Positions 16,079 to 24,550 of a stretch of DNA of 64,000 nucleotides are shown here, piece after piece. The notes beneath the pieces are model-generated. The model was not told where the DNA came from. It saw only the letters and a program-made list of their open reading frames with translations, and ran no database searches. The stretch spans positions 18,368 through 82,367 of the forward strand of contig JAJRPO010000019.1 in the NCBI GenBank assembly GCA_024280735.1, read 5' to 3'. A program made the translations under genes and the position numbers. Every line of letters starts with the position of its first letter. Position 1 is the stretch's first letter. This DNA comes from Alphaproteobacteria bacterium (lineage in GTDB: Bacteria; Pseudomonadota; Alphaproteobacteria; Rhodobacterales; Rhodobacteraceae).

Positions 16079-17833
16079 TTACTCCGCCGCTTTTATTTGA
16101 CTGTTATCTAGGCGTGGCAGCTGGAATTCAAACACCGCGCCACCCTGACGGCCATTTCGGGCAAGAAGCCGCCCACCGAGGTCTTTTGCGATACCAGAAG
16201 ATATCGCAAGCCCCAGCCCAACACCGTCGCCGGGTTTCTTGGTGGTGAAAAACGGCTCAAACATTTCTTTCAGGTTTTCAATGCCGGTGCCGTTGTCGCG
16301 CACGGATAGTTTCACAATGTCGCCGGAAACCAGCAGAATATCCATTTGGCGGTCCTCTTGCAGTTTCATGGCGTCAAGGGCGTTGCGCAGCAGGTTCACG
16401 ATTACCTGTTCGACCCGCACTTTGTCTGCCAAAACAATCACAGGATCGGGCGGCAGGTTCACCGCAATTTCGACTTTCATCTGGCTGAGTTGGGGCGACA
16501 TCATCGAAATCGAGGCATTCACCGAACCGCGCAGATCTATCGCCACCAGCTCGTCGCCGCCTTTGCGTGCATAAGATTTCAGCTGGCGGGTAATGGCCCC
16601 CATACGCTCAATCAGATCATCGATCCGTTGAAAACTGCTCATGGCCTCCTCGGGGCGGCGGCGTTGCAACAGCAGTTTTGCGCCCGCCAGATAGGTGCGC
16701 ATCGCGGCCAGCGGCTGGTTCAACTCGTGGCTGACAGCGGCTGACATTTCACCCAAAGCTGCCAGTTTGGAACTCTGCGCCAGGCTTTGCTCTGCCACCT
16801 CCAGGTTTTTCTCGGCCCGTTCGCGTTCTGAAATTTCGGTGGACAGGCGTTCATTCAAGGCGCGAAGTTGTTCAGATTCCGCCTTGAACAAGAATGACTG
16901 CCGAATTGCGCGACGTGACAGCAGGTAAAACCCCAAGGCAGTGATAATCGCCAGCGCCATCAATTCCAGCGCCAAAATGCCGTTAACTTTCGTGCGCACG
17001 CCCTCAAACGAGGCAAGGTAACTGAGTCGCCAACCCTGAAACTGGATTTTTGATTCTAACCGAAACAGGGCCTCGCCTTTGATATAGGCATCGACAACCG
17101 TTTGCGTCCATTCCCCCGTCGCGCGCCACGCCCGTTCCACAGGGGATAGGGCGGGTTGGGAAGATAAGGCCTGTTCGATGGTTTGGTGGCGAAACTGGCG
17201 TTCTGTTGACAGAATTATGGTGCCTGTGGAATTGGTCACAAAAATCGTGCTTTCTTGCCCTGACCAAGTGTCAAACAGATCGTCGAGATCAACCTCGACC
17301 ACGATAACGCCGATGGAACTTTTCTGGCTTTTGAGGGTGCGCGAATAGAAAAAACCAATTGGTCCTTCTTGGACGCCTGCGTTGGTGAATACGGTCTCAC
17401 TGGAGCGCAGCGCCTCGATGAAAAATTTGGCGTCGCGCATCACAACACCCAGTTCACGCCGATCGCTGGCGGCAACTGTGCGCCCGGCATCATCCAGCAG
17501 AATAATCGATTTGGCACCGATTTCATTTTGATAGGAAATCAATTGCTGCGAAGTGCCGACAAAATCCTGACTGTTCAGCGCGCCAATCAATCGCGTATCG
17601 CGCGACAGCAGCAAAGGAACAACCGAGTTGCGTTGCAATTCGCTGACCAGACGCCCCGTATAAAGCGCCACCTGCGCATCCGCATCGGCGCGGGTTTCTT
17701 GGCTGAACCGTTCGGTGAAATAGAGGTTCGACAGCCAAATCAGCAGGCCCATGGAGATAAAGAACAACAGTACCCCCAACCGCAGAACGGTTCGGGGCCA
17801 AGTTCTGGCGTCAGGGGTGAGTTTACTAACCAT
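16079..17833 (-). CDS. DctB-like sensor histidine kinase
   Basis: 584 residues. One membrane helix near residues 17-35, a periplasmic double-Cache-like sensor of about 240 residues, a second helix near 280-300, a short coiled coil, then HisKA (phospho-acceptor His in AAVSHELNQPLAAMRTYL) and HATPase with GTGIENL and GDGVGLGLAI boxes. This architecture is that of DctB, which senses C4-dicarboxylates and drives DctD. No dicarboxylate transporter lies beside it in this window, so the signal is unknown. It is the first gene of a kinase-regulator-(CorC) group. Confidence 0.88.
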   Translation of the reverse strand: MVSKLTPDARTWPRTVLRLGVLLFFISMGLLIWLSNLYFTERFSQETRADADAQVALYTGRLVSELQRNSVVPLLLSRDTRLIGALNSQDFVGTSQQLISYQNEIGAKSIILLDDAGRTVAASDRRELGVVMRDAKFFIEALRSSETVFTNAGVQEGPIGFFYSRTLKSQKSSIGVIVVEVDLDDLFDTWSGQESTIFVTNSTGTIILSTERQFRHQTIEQALSSQPALSPVERAWRATGEWTQTVVDAYIKGEALFRLESKIQFQGWRLSYLASFEGVRTKVNGILALELMALAIITALGFYLLSRRAIRQSFLFKAESEQLRALNERLSTEISERERAEKNLEVAEQSLAQSSKLAALGEMSAAVSHELNQPLAAMRTYLAGAKLLLQRRRPEEAMSSFQRIDDLIERMGAITRQLKSYARKGGDELVAIDLRGSVNASISMMSPQLSQMKVEIAVNLPPDPVIVLADKVRVEQVIVNLLRNALDAMKLQEDRQMDILLVSGDIVKLSVRDNGTGIENLKEMFEPFFTTKKPGDGVGLGLAISSGIAKDLGGRLLARNGRQGGAVFEFQLPRLDNSQIKAAE

Positions 17834-17895
17834 GCTCGGAAACTAGGGCTTCATGCGCTTTGGCTCAAGCGCTTGTCGCCAATTTGAATCCAAAT

Positions 17896-18573
17896 TCAGG
17901 CGGAAACCAGCGCATCGGCGAGGCTGTCAAACATTCCGGACCCGTCTGTACCGCCCAATTGTGGGTCGTTCAGGCGTTCAGGATGGGGCATCATACCCAG
18001 TACACGGCGGTTTTCCGACAGAATTCCGGCAATATCATTCAGCGACCCATTGGGGTTCTGTGTATAGGTAAAGGCGATCCGGTCCTCGGCTTGCAGGGCC
18101 TTCAAAGTATCGGTATCGGCCTGATAGTTGCCGTCGTGATGCGCCACAGGAACAGTAATTTTTGCGTTATGCTGATAGGCGGATGTAAAGACGCTATCTC
18201 GGGTTTTTACTTGTAATTCAAGGTTCTTGCAGATGAACTTCATCCCCGAGTTGCGCATTAAGGCACCAGGCAGCAGGCCTGTTTCTGTCAACACTTGAAA
18301 ACCGTTGCAGATGCCGATCACATAGCCGCCGCGATTTGCGAAATCCACCACCGCCTGCATGATAGGCGAGCGTGCAGCAATCGCACCGCAGCGCAGATAA
18401 TCACCAAAAGAGAACCCGCCGGGAATGCCGATCACGTCCAGCCCCGCTGGCAGACCGGTTTCTTTGTGCCAGATCATTTGTGCAGGCTTGCTTGCGTCCG
18501 AGCCTCTGGCAAAAGCCACCGCCAAATCGCGGTCGCAGTTGGAACCGGGGAATTGAATGACCGCAGCACGCAT
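17896..18573 (-). CDS. purQ: Phosphoribosylformylglycinamidine synthase subunit PurQ
   Basis: 225 residues, class I glutamine amidotransferase. The nucleophile Cys sits in VIGICNGFQVL and the His/Glu pair in MMPHPER near the C-terminus. With PurS and PurL it makes formylglycinamidine ribonucleotide in purine synthesis, supplying ammonia from glutamine. Start and purS stop share a base. purL is not in the visible region. Confidence 0.96.
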   Translation of the reverse strand: MRAAVIQFPGSNCDRDLAVAFARGSDASKPAQMIWHKETGLPAGLDVIGIPGGFSFGDYLRCGAIAARSPIMQAVVDFANRGGYVIGICNGFQVLTETGLLPGALMRNSGMKFICKNLELQVKTRDSVFTSAYQHNAKITVPVAHHDGNYQADTDTLKALQAEDRIAFTYTQNPNGSLNDIAGILSENRRVLGMMPHPERLNDPQLGGTDGSGMFDSLADALVSA

Positions 18574-18812
18574 CAGAGAATTTCCACCGTGTAGTCTTCG
18601 ATTACTGTATTCGCCAGCAGTTTGTCACACATCAACGATACAGAGGCGCGGGCTTTGTCAGCGTCGGTTTCAGCCAGTTCCAACTCGATCACTTTGCCTT
18701 GGCGTACCTTTTCAACACCCTCAAACCCAAGACTGCCAAGCGCATGGCGCACAGCACCGCCCTGGGGGTCAAGAACACCGTTTTTCAAGGTCACAAACAC
18801 ACGTGCTTTCAT
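18573..18812 (-). CDS. purS: Phosphoribosylformylglycinamidine synthase subunit PurS
   Basis: 79 residues, the normal PurS size. Opening KARVFVTLKNGVLDPQGGAV and the LGFEGVEKVRQGK stretch are family hallmarks. PurS bridges PurQ and PurL in the three-part FGAM synthase. It lies 12 bases after purC and overlaps purQ. Confidence 0.95.
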   Translation of the reverse strand: MKARVFVTLKNGVLDPQGGAVRHALGSLGFEGVEKVRQGKVIELELAETDADKARASVSLMCDKLLANTVIEDYTVEIL

Positions 18813-18824
18813 CGGATAGGTCCT

Positions 18825-19583
18825 TTAGTTAACCAGTTTTGGCCCATCATTAGGCGGGTTTTTCGGCATCAGGCCCAGCCTGTCAGCCACTTCGGTATAG
18901 GCATCGGCAAGACTGCCGAGGTCGCGACGGAAAACGTCTTTATCAAGCTTGCGCCCCGTTTTCTTGTCCCACAGGCGGCAGCTGTCAGGGCTGATTTCAT
19001 CGGCCAGTATCAAGCGTTGGAATTCGCCGTCAAACTGGCGCCCGATTTCAATCTTGAAATCAACCAGGGTGATGCCAATGCCATACATTAAGCCGGCCAG
19101 AAAGTCGTTTACCCGCAAGGCCATAGAGACCATGTCGTCCAAGTCTTGCTGGCTGGCCCAGTTGAACGCCAGAATATGTTCCTCGGACACCAGCGGATCG
19201 CCAAGCGCGTCGTCTTTATAGCAGAATTCAACAATCGGGCGGGGCAGCGGTGTGCCTTCCTCGATGCCAAGCATTTTGGACAGCGAGCCTGCCGCAATAT
19301 TGCGTACGATCACCTCCAACGGGATAATGTCTACTTTGTGGATCAACTGTTCGCGCATGTTCAGACGTTTGATAAAATGGTTCGGCACGCCAATGGTGGT
19401 CAAGCCCTTCATGAAATGCTCGGACAAGCGGTTGTTCAACACGCCTTTACCCTCAATCACATCTTTTTTGGCGGCATTAAACGCGGTGGCGTCGTCTTTG
19501 AAATACTGGATAAGAGTGTCCGGATCGGGGCCCTCATACAGAATTTTTGCTTTGCCTTCATAGACCAGTTTGCGACGCGCCAT
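18825..19583 (-). CDS. purC: Phosphoribosylaminoimidazole-succinocarboxamide synthase PurC
   Basis: 252 residues from the ATG giving [13 protein letters not shown], with GGAG eight bases upstream; the frame stays open 21 codons further but this start matches the family. SAICAR synthase motifs [21 protein letters not shown] and [10 protein letters not shown] are present. It joins aspartate to CAIR with ATP in purine synthesis and leads a purC-purS-purQ transcript, divergent from the ATPase zeta subunit gene. Confidence 0.96.
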   Translation of the reverse strand: MARRKLVYEGKAKILYEGPDPDTLIQYFKDDATAFNAAKKDVIEGKGVLNNRLSEHFMKGLTTIGVPNHFIKRLNMREQLIHKVDIIPLEVIVRNIAAGSLSKMLGIEEGTPLPRPIVEFCYKDDALGDPLVSEEHILAFNWASQQDLDDMVSMALRVNDFLAGLMYGIGITLVDFKIEIGRQFDGEFQRLILADEISPDSCRLWDKKTGRKLDKDVFRRDLGSLADAYTEVADRLGLMPKNPPNDGPKLVN

Positions 19584-19741
19584 TTTTCGTCTCCGCTCGG
19601 GGATGACAGGGGAAACTCCCTGCAAATTTGCCGTCTCTATAGGCAATAGCCCCTACTACTTCAAGCTAATTGAGTAGGGCATCTTGCGGTTCGCGCCGAA
19701 CGGTTCCATATATAAGGTGAACACATACAGGAGTTAACATA

Positions 19742-20056
19742 ATGTCCACTTTTGACGATCGCGAAAATGCGTTTGAAAACAAATACGCCCATGATCAGGC
19801 GATGCAATTCAAGGTCGAGGCCCGGTGTAACAAATTGCTGGGTCTTTGGGCTGCGGAATTGATGGGCAAGTCAGGCGACGATGCTGATGCCTATTATAAA
19901 GAAGTCATTGCGTCTGATTTTGAGGAAGCGGGCAATGAGGATGTTTATCGCAAGCTGTCCGGTGATCTTGGGGCATCTGCCGATGAGGCAACGATTCGCG
20001 CCAAGATGGCGGAATGTCTGGCGACGGCCAAAGAACAGGTTATGAACGAAGCGTAA
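19742..20056 (+). CDS. F1-ATPase inhibitory zeta subunit (DUF1476)
   Basis: 104 residues: MSTFDDRENAFENKYAHDQ followed by a mostly helical chain. This matches the DUF1476 family, shown in Paracoccus denitrificans to be the zeta inhibitor that blocks ATP hydrolysis by F1 through its N-terminal segment. The family is typical of Alphaproteobacteria. AGGAG lies about nine bases upstream. It stands alone, away from atp genes, as is usual. Confidence 0.92.
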   Translation: MSTFDDRENAFENKYAHDQAMQFKVEARCNKLLGLWAAELMGKSGDDADAYYKEVIASDFEEAGNEDVYRKLSGDLGASADEATIRAKMAECLATAKEQVMNEA

Positions 20057-20341
20057 GGCATTTCGACAATAAGTCAAAATGCTTTGATAGGAACGCGCCA
20101 TGCCTTTGGCCTGTAATTTCAGACCTCTGGCATGGCGCTATAAATTTTCAGGTGCTGAAAATTCTTAAGGAAAAAGAAAAAAATAGTCGGCATAAGTGGC
20201 ACAACACGCAGGCCATGGGCAGGAATTTCCCGCGCTGCAAGCAAACCTGCAATCGCTACACCGACAATCTAAATGACGCTTTGAATGTATTTAGAATAGC
20301 GGATCTGCGCTTGACGTAAGTGATGATTGTCACTGTTTTGT

Positions 20342-20419
20342 GAGGATTTGGAAATCTTACTGGAAAAACTTAAAGCTCCCCACCGACGCTCTAAACAAGC
20401 ATCCGGTGGGGGCGTTTTT
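20342..20419 (+). ncRNA. Candidate small RNA with intrinsic terminator
   Basis: A possible -35 box TTGACG at 20311 is followed by a weak -10 region near 20334, then about 75 bases ending in a hairpin (CTCCCCACCG at 20376-20385 with CGGTGGGGG at 20404-20412) and TTTTT. The zeta gene stop is over 300 bases upstream, so this terminator is unlikely to belong to it alone. The pyrimidine-rich CUCCCC arm could be an antisense seed. No known family recognised. Confidence 0.3.
20377..20419 (+). terminator. Rho-independent terminator
   Basis: Nine-pair stem, extended by a few inner pairs around CTAAACAA, followed by five T residues on the + strand. On the minus strand it could also protect lpdA from read-through. 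Confidence 0.7.
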
Positions 20420-20428
20420 CAAAACACT

Positions 20429-21817
20429 TTAGGCGTGGATGGCACCGTCACCACAAGCCAGCGCTGCTTCGCGCACGGCCTCGGAAAACGTCGGGTGTGC
20501 ATGGCAGGTCATGGCTATATCTTGGGCGGATGCGCCAAATTCCATTGCGACACAGATTTCATGGATCAGATCCCCCGCCGCAGGGCCAATCAGATGGCAG
20601 CCCAGAATACGGTCGGTTTCCTTGTCCACCAACAGTTTTACAAACCCGTCGCCCATAAACACCGCCTTGGCGCGCCCGTTGCCCATAAAGGAAAATTTGC
20701 CAACTTTATAGGCAACGCCCTCGGCCTTAAGCTGTTCTTCGGTTTTGCCAACGGTCGCGACCTCCGGTGATGTATAAATCACGCCCGGAATAACCCCGTA
20801 ATTTACATGACCATGTTTGCCGTTGATTTCTTCGGCCACCGCCATGCCCTCGTCTTCGGCCTTATGGGCCAGCATCGGGCCGGTGATCACATCGCCAATC
20901 GCATAGACGTTCGGCAGGTTTGTAAGCCAGCGATCATTGGTTTCAATCTGTCCGCGGTCGGTCATTTTGCCACCCAAATCGGTGAATCCCAACCCGTCAG
21001 TGAACGGCTTGCGCCCCGTGGCAACCAGCACCACATCGACATCCATGACCTCGATATTGCCCCTCTTGCGGCCTTCATAGGTCAGCTTGGCCTTGGTCTT
21101 GGTGGCCTCGACCTTTTGCACAGCCGCGTTCATGATGAATTTGATGCCCTGCTTTTTCAGGGTGCGCGCCAATGTTTTTGCCACCTCTGAATCCATGCCT
21201 GGCGTAATGTGATCGAGGAACTCAATCACCGTCACCTCAGAGCCGAGGCGTTTGTAAACCGATCCCAGTTCCAGCCCAATTACGCCCGCACCAATCACCG
21301 CCAAGCGTTTGGGAACCTTTGATAAAGCCAATGCACCAGTAGAGGTGACAACAATCTTCTCGTCGATCTCGATTCCTGGCAGGGACGACGGCTCTGACCC
21401 TGTGGCAATCACGATATTTTTGGCCTCATGGATTTCTCCGTCAACAGATACCTGACCTGCCGCCGTGATCTTGCCCCAACCGCGCAGATAATCGACTTTG
21501 TTCTTCTTGAACAGGAATTCAATCCCCGTGGTGTTTTGCGTAATCACCCCGTCTTTGTACTCAATCATCTTCTTGAAATCGACCGAGGGCGATTTTCCCA
21601 TCAACCCCATCTTGGTGAAGTTATGCTGCGCCTCATGCAGCATATGGCTGGCGTGCAGCAGGGCTTTGGACGGGATACAGCCCACGTTCAAACAAGTGCC
21701 GCCAAGCGCGCCGCGCCCCTCTACACAAGCGGTTTTCAGGCCAAGTTGCGCGCAGCGGATGGCGCAAACATAGCCCCCCGGGCCGCCGCCGATGATGATT
21801 ACGTCATATGATGCCAT
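20429..21817 (-). CDS. lpdA: Dihydrolipoyl dehydrogenase (E3)
   Basis: 462 residues from the ATG giving [15 protein letters not shown], with AGGAGA about nine bases upstream; the 18 extra codons before it were left out. The redox disulfide is in [13 protein letters not shown], the NAD site is [11 protein letters not shown] and the catalytic His is in HAHPTFSEA. It reoxidises the lipoyl arm of 2-oxoglutarate dehydrogenase with NAD+. As the last gene of the suc cluster, it most likely serves OdhA/OdhB. Confidence 0.95.
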   Translation of the reverse strand: MASYDVIIIGGGPGGYVCAIRCAQLGLKTACVEGRGALGGTCLNVGCIPSKALLHASHMLHEAQHNFTKMGLMGKSPSVDFKKMIEYKDGVITQNTTGIEFLFKKNKVDYLRGWGKITAAGQVSVDGEIHEAKNIVIATGSEPSSLPGIEIDEKIVVTSTGALALSKVPKRLAVIGAGVIGLELGSVYKRLGSEVTVIEFLDHITPGMDSEVAKTLARTLKKQGIKFIMNAAVQKVEATKTKAKLTYEGRKRGNIEVMDVDVVLVATGRKPFTDGLGFTDLGGKMTDRGQIETNDRWLTNLPNVYAIGDVITGPMLAHKAEDEGMAVAEEINGKHGHVNYGVIPGVIYTSPEVATVGKTEEQLKAEGVAYKVGKFSFMGNGRAKAVFMGDGFVKLLVDKETDRILGCHLIGPAAGDLIHEICVAMEFGASAQDIAMTCHAHPTFSEAVREAALACGDGAIHA

Positions 21818-21886
21818 GGGGTTTTCTCCTTTGCCTGATACACAGGCTATACTTTTTAGGGCGGGATTCAATGGTTAGGTCTACGC

Positions 21887-22276
21887 TTATATCAACGTCG
21901 CTGCGATCATGACGACGGTTGCCCCAAAGCCGACGAACCAGATAGTTGAACGTAGCAAGAGGATGCCGCTGATATAGGCCGGAATATACAGCACACGCGC
22001 CGCCAGATAGACATAGGCGCAGGTTTGCGTGGTTCCCGTTGATTGCTGGCCAAGGGTCACAATCACAATCGCGATGGTGAACAGGATCAGCCCCTCAAAG
22101 TGGTTGTTGAAGGCGCGGTACAACCGCCCCGGTATGCCGTGCATTTCTGGCGGGGTGTCGCGGGGGCCTGCGGTGACTTTCAGGCCCAGTTGCAAGTTAA
22201 GGGCGGCGGACATCAGGCCAAACTGAAAGACCTGTAACAGCGCTGCATAGGCGAGGATGGTAAGTTCGATTGTCAT
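21887..22276 (-). CDS. MAPEG family membrane protein
   Basis: 129 residues with four hydrophobic segments. RAFNNHFEGLILFTIAI and AARVLYIPAYISG are typical of MAPEG/eicosanoid-glutathione type proteins of bacteria, whose substrates are mostly unknown. Its ATG overlaps the stop of the VOC gene (ATGA). It lies 69 bases before lpdA in the same direction. Confidence 0.85.
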   Translation of the reverse strand: MTIELTILAYAALLQVFQFGLMSAALNLQLGLKVTAGPRDTPPEMHGIPGRLYRAFNNHFEGLILFTIAIVIVTLGQQSTGTTQTCAYVYLAARVLYIPAYISGILLLRSTIWFVGFGATVVMIAATLI

Positions 22277-22902
22277 GATAAAATGGCCTCCGCGCCATTT
22301 GGTAACCCAAGGGTCGCGATGATTTTGGTGACCTCGCCTTGGATGATTTCCGGTGGTGTTTCCAGACCGAGATAGGCGAGCAACGTGGTTAATGCGTCGG
22401 CTTGCGGGGTGGTGATCTGGATGTTTTGCAGGCGGAGGCCCAGATCAACCATGGTGCTGGCCGGATGTGGGCCGGGGCTGTCCCACTGTATTATCAGCGG
22501 GGCGGCACCTTGCATGGGGGTTTTACCATCGTCCGTCAGACTGAAACGCCATTTCAGGCTGCCCCGTTCAAGCGGTGTGGCGCGGCCCAGATCAAAGCCC
22601 AAGGCCTTGGCGCGGATGAGGCATCCCTCGATATCGTCGGTGCGCAATATCCATGCGGTAAGGGCGGGTTTGGTGACCCTATCAAGGTCAAACCAGCGCG
22701 GGCAGGTTGGGGGCGTGGCCGCTGGGTTTGGCGCGATGATCTCGAAATAAGTGTCATCCGTAAAGCGCGCAACGGCGTTATGCGTTGCCATCTGTGGATG
22801 CTCGCCGCCAGCGGGCAGGGTAAGGCCGGTTTGGGAATGCACGTGGGTGATGCCTGATTGCAGGTCGAGTGCCGTGACGGCGATGTGGTCGAAGGTGATC
22901 AT
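22273..22902 (-). CDS. VOC/glyoxalase-like domain protein
   Basis: 209 residues from the ATG giving MITFDHIAVTALDL. That ATG overlaps the upstream stop (ATGA), which favours it over a longer frame. FDHIAVTALDL and HNAVARFTDDTYFEIIA resemble the glyoxalase-like family (PF13468-type) with a metal-site His and Glu. No substrate can be assigned. It is coupled on both sides to small membrane-protein genes. Confidence 0.8.
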   Translation of the reverse strand: MITFDHIAVTALDLQSGITHVHSQTGLTLPAGGEHPQMATHNAVARFTDDTYFEIIAPNPAATPPTCPRWFDLDRVTKPALTAWILRTDDIEGCLIRAKALGFDLGRATPLERGSLKWRFSLTDDGKTPMQGAAPLIIQWDSPGPHPASTMVDLGLRLQNIQITTPQADALTTLLAYLGLETPPEIIQGEVTKIIATLGLPNGAEAILS

Positions 22903-23378
22903 GCTTGAGTGTGCATTTCCGATAAGCCCTCGCTGCAAATATGGCGCAATCCCAAATACAATAGTCCCATTTGAAACGCCAATCCTAAAAAGGCACCGAT
23001 TTGGCCAATAATCTCACGTGAGTTTCCAATTACACCCGCAATAAGTATCAATAACAGAACGCCCAAAAAGGCAACAATCGCAGAGAGGACGAACCATTTT
23101 ATTGCCATTTTAGAACGAGCTAACAATAACATCACAACAACAAGCGAGAGAGCAATCCCTAGAGGGCCTATAACGTAATAGGCCAAAAATTTGACTGATC
23201 CTGAGCTAAGCCATAATTCCCAAAACAAACCGAGAGCGCTGTAGTCTGGGTTCGCAGCGAATAGCTTACCAAACCCCTTTACGGTAGAGAGTACACGATA
23301 ACATCCTTCTCCTACTAAGAAAATGAGAACTGCCCAATACACCCAATCGATTCTCTCAATTCTATTTGGACGGTTCAT
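22899..23378 (-). CDS. Hypothetical four-helix membrane protein
   Basis: 159 residues, not recognised. Four hydrophobic stretches lie near residues 13-30, 65-85, 90-115 and 125-145; the tail is hydrophilic (CSEGLSEMHTQA). The base composition is visibly richer in A/T than that of sucB or lpdA, which suggests a later arrival. Its ATG overlaps the sucB stop (TAATG) and its stop overlaps the VOC start (ATGA), so it is read as part of the suc transcript. Confidence 0.7.
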   Translation of the reverse strand: MNRPNRIERIDWVYWAVLIFLVGEGCYRVLSTVKGFGKLFAANPDYSALGLFWELWLSSGSVKFLAYYVIGPLGIALSLVVVMLLLARSKMAIKWFVLSAIVAFLGVLLLILIAGVIGNSREIIGQIGAFLGLAFQMGLLYLGLRHICSEGLSEMHTQA

Positions 23379-24547
23379 TACAAATCCATCAGCAAGCGCC
23401 TTGGATCCTCTAGCGCTTCTTTCACCCGCACCAAGAACGTCACGGCCCCTTTTCCATCCACAATCCGGTGGTCATAGGACAGCGCCAGATACATCATCGG
23501 GCGGATCACAACTTCACCGTTGATTGCCATCGGACGGTCCTGAATTTTGTGCATCCCCAGAATACCCGATTGCGGCGGGTTCAGGATTGGCGCGGACATC
23601 AGCGAGCCGTAAACCCCGCCATTAGAAATCGTGAACGTACCGCCCATCATTTCCGCCATGGTCAACTGGCCATCCCGCGCGCGTTTGCCTTTCTCGGCGA
23701 TTGCTTTCTCGATTGCGGCGAAAGACATGGCGTCAACGTCGTTGATTACCGGAACCACCAAACCTGTGGGCGTGCCCGCAGCAATGCCCATGTTTACATA
23801 TTTCTTGTAAACAATGTCGGTGCCGTCGATTTCGGCATTCACCTCTGGCACTTCGTTCAGCGCGTGACAGCAGGCTTTGGTGAAGAACGACATAAAGCCC
23901 AGCTTGACGCCGTGTTTTTTCAAGAATAGCTCTTTGTATTCATTGCGCAGTGCCATAATCGCGCTCATGTCCACCTCGTTAAAGGTGGTCAGCATCGCCG
24001 CCGTGTTCTGGCTGTCTTTCAAACGGCGCGCAATAGTCTGGCGCAGGCGGGTCATTTTCACCCGTTCCTCGCGCGCGACTTGGGATGCTGCAACAGGTGC
24101 CGCTGATGCCGGGGCCGCAGGGGCTGGCGTTGCCAAGGTCTTTTGCACGTCCTCTTTCATGATCCGGCCATCACGGCCTGTTCCCGTAACGCTTGCCGCA
24201 GACACACCACTATCGGCCATCATTTTCTCGGCGGACGGGGCATTTTTGACGCCAGCGTCACTCGCAACTGCCGCGACAGGTGCCGCTGCCGCAGGTGTCG
24301 CCGCAGCGCTTGCCCCTTCGGTAATCATCGCAAGCAGCGCATCTACACCAACGGTTTCACCCTCTGGCGCAATGATCTCGGCTAATACGCCCGCAACCTT
24401 GGCGGCGACTTCAACCGTCACCTTGTCGGTTTCCAGCTCGCATAGCATTTCATCCACTGCAACCGCGTCGCCCGGTTGTTTGAACCAAGTGGCAATTGTT
24501 GCCTCTGTTACACTTTCGCCCAGTGTCGGGACCCGTACTTCAGCCAT
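23378..24547 (-). CDS. sucB: 2-oxoglutarate dehydrogenase E2, dihydrolipoyl succinyltransferase
   Basis: 389 residues. One lipoyl domain (lipoyl Lys in [11 protein letters not shown]), an E3/E1-binding domain near residues 105-145 ([13 protein letters not shown]), flexible Ala/Pro linkers and the catalytic domain with [12 protein letters not shown]. It transfers succinyl to CoA in the TCA cycle. It is three bases after sucA and is followed by the overlapping membrane-protein gene. Confidence 0.96.
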   Translation of the reverse strand: MAEVRVPTLGESVTEATIATWFKQPGDAVAVDEMLCELETDKVTVEVAAKVAGVLAEIIAPEGETVGVDALLAMITEGASAAATPAAAAPVAAVASDAGVKNAPSAEKMMADSGVSAASVTGTGRDGRIMKEDVQKTLATPAPAAPASAAPVAASQVAREERVKMTRLRQTIARRLKDSQNTAAMLTTFNEVDMSAIMALRNEYKELFLKKHGVKLGFMSFFTKACCHALNEVPEVNAEIDGTDIVYKKYVNMGIAAGTPTGLVVPVINDVDAMSFAAIEKAIAEKGKRARDGQLTMAEMMGGTFTISNGGVYGSLMSAPILNPPQSGILGMHKIQDRPMAINGEVVIRPMMYLALSYDHRIVDGKGAVTFLVRVKEALEDPRRLLMDL

Positions 24548-24550
24548 GAT

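Larger units (their letters stand above)
20057..20428. other. Intergenic region after the zeta gene, possible small RNA
   Basis: About 370 bases without a protein gene between converging genes. It contains a TTGACG box at 20311-20316 and a strong hairpin with T-tract at 20377-20419. See the small RNA candidate. Confidence 0.5.
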
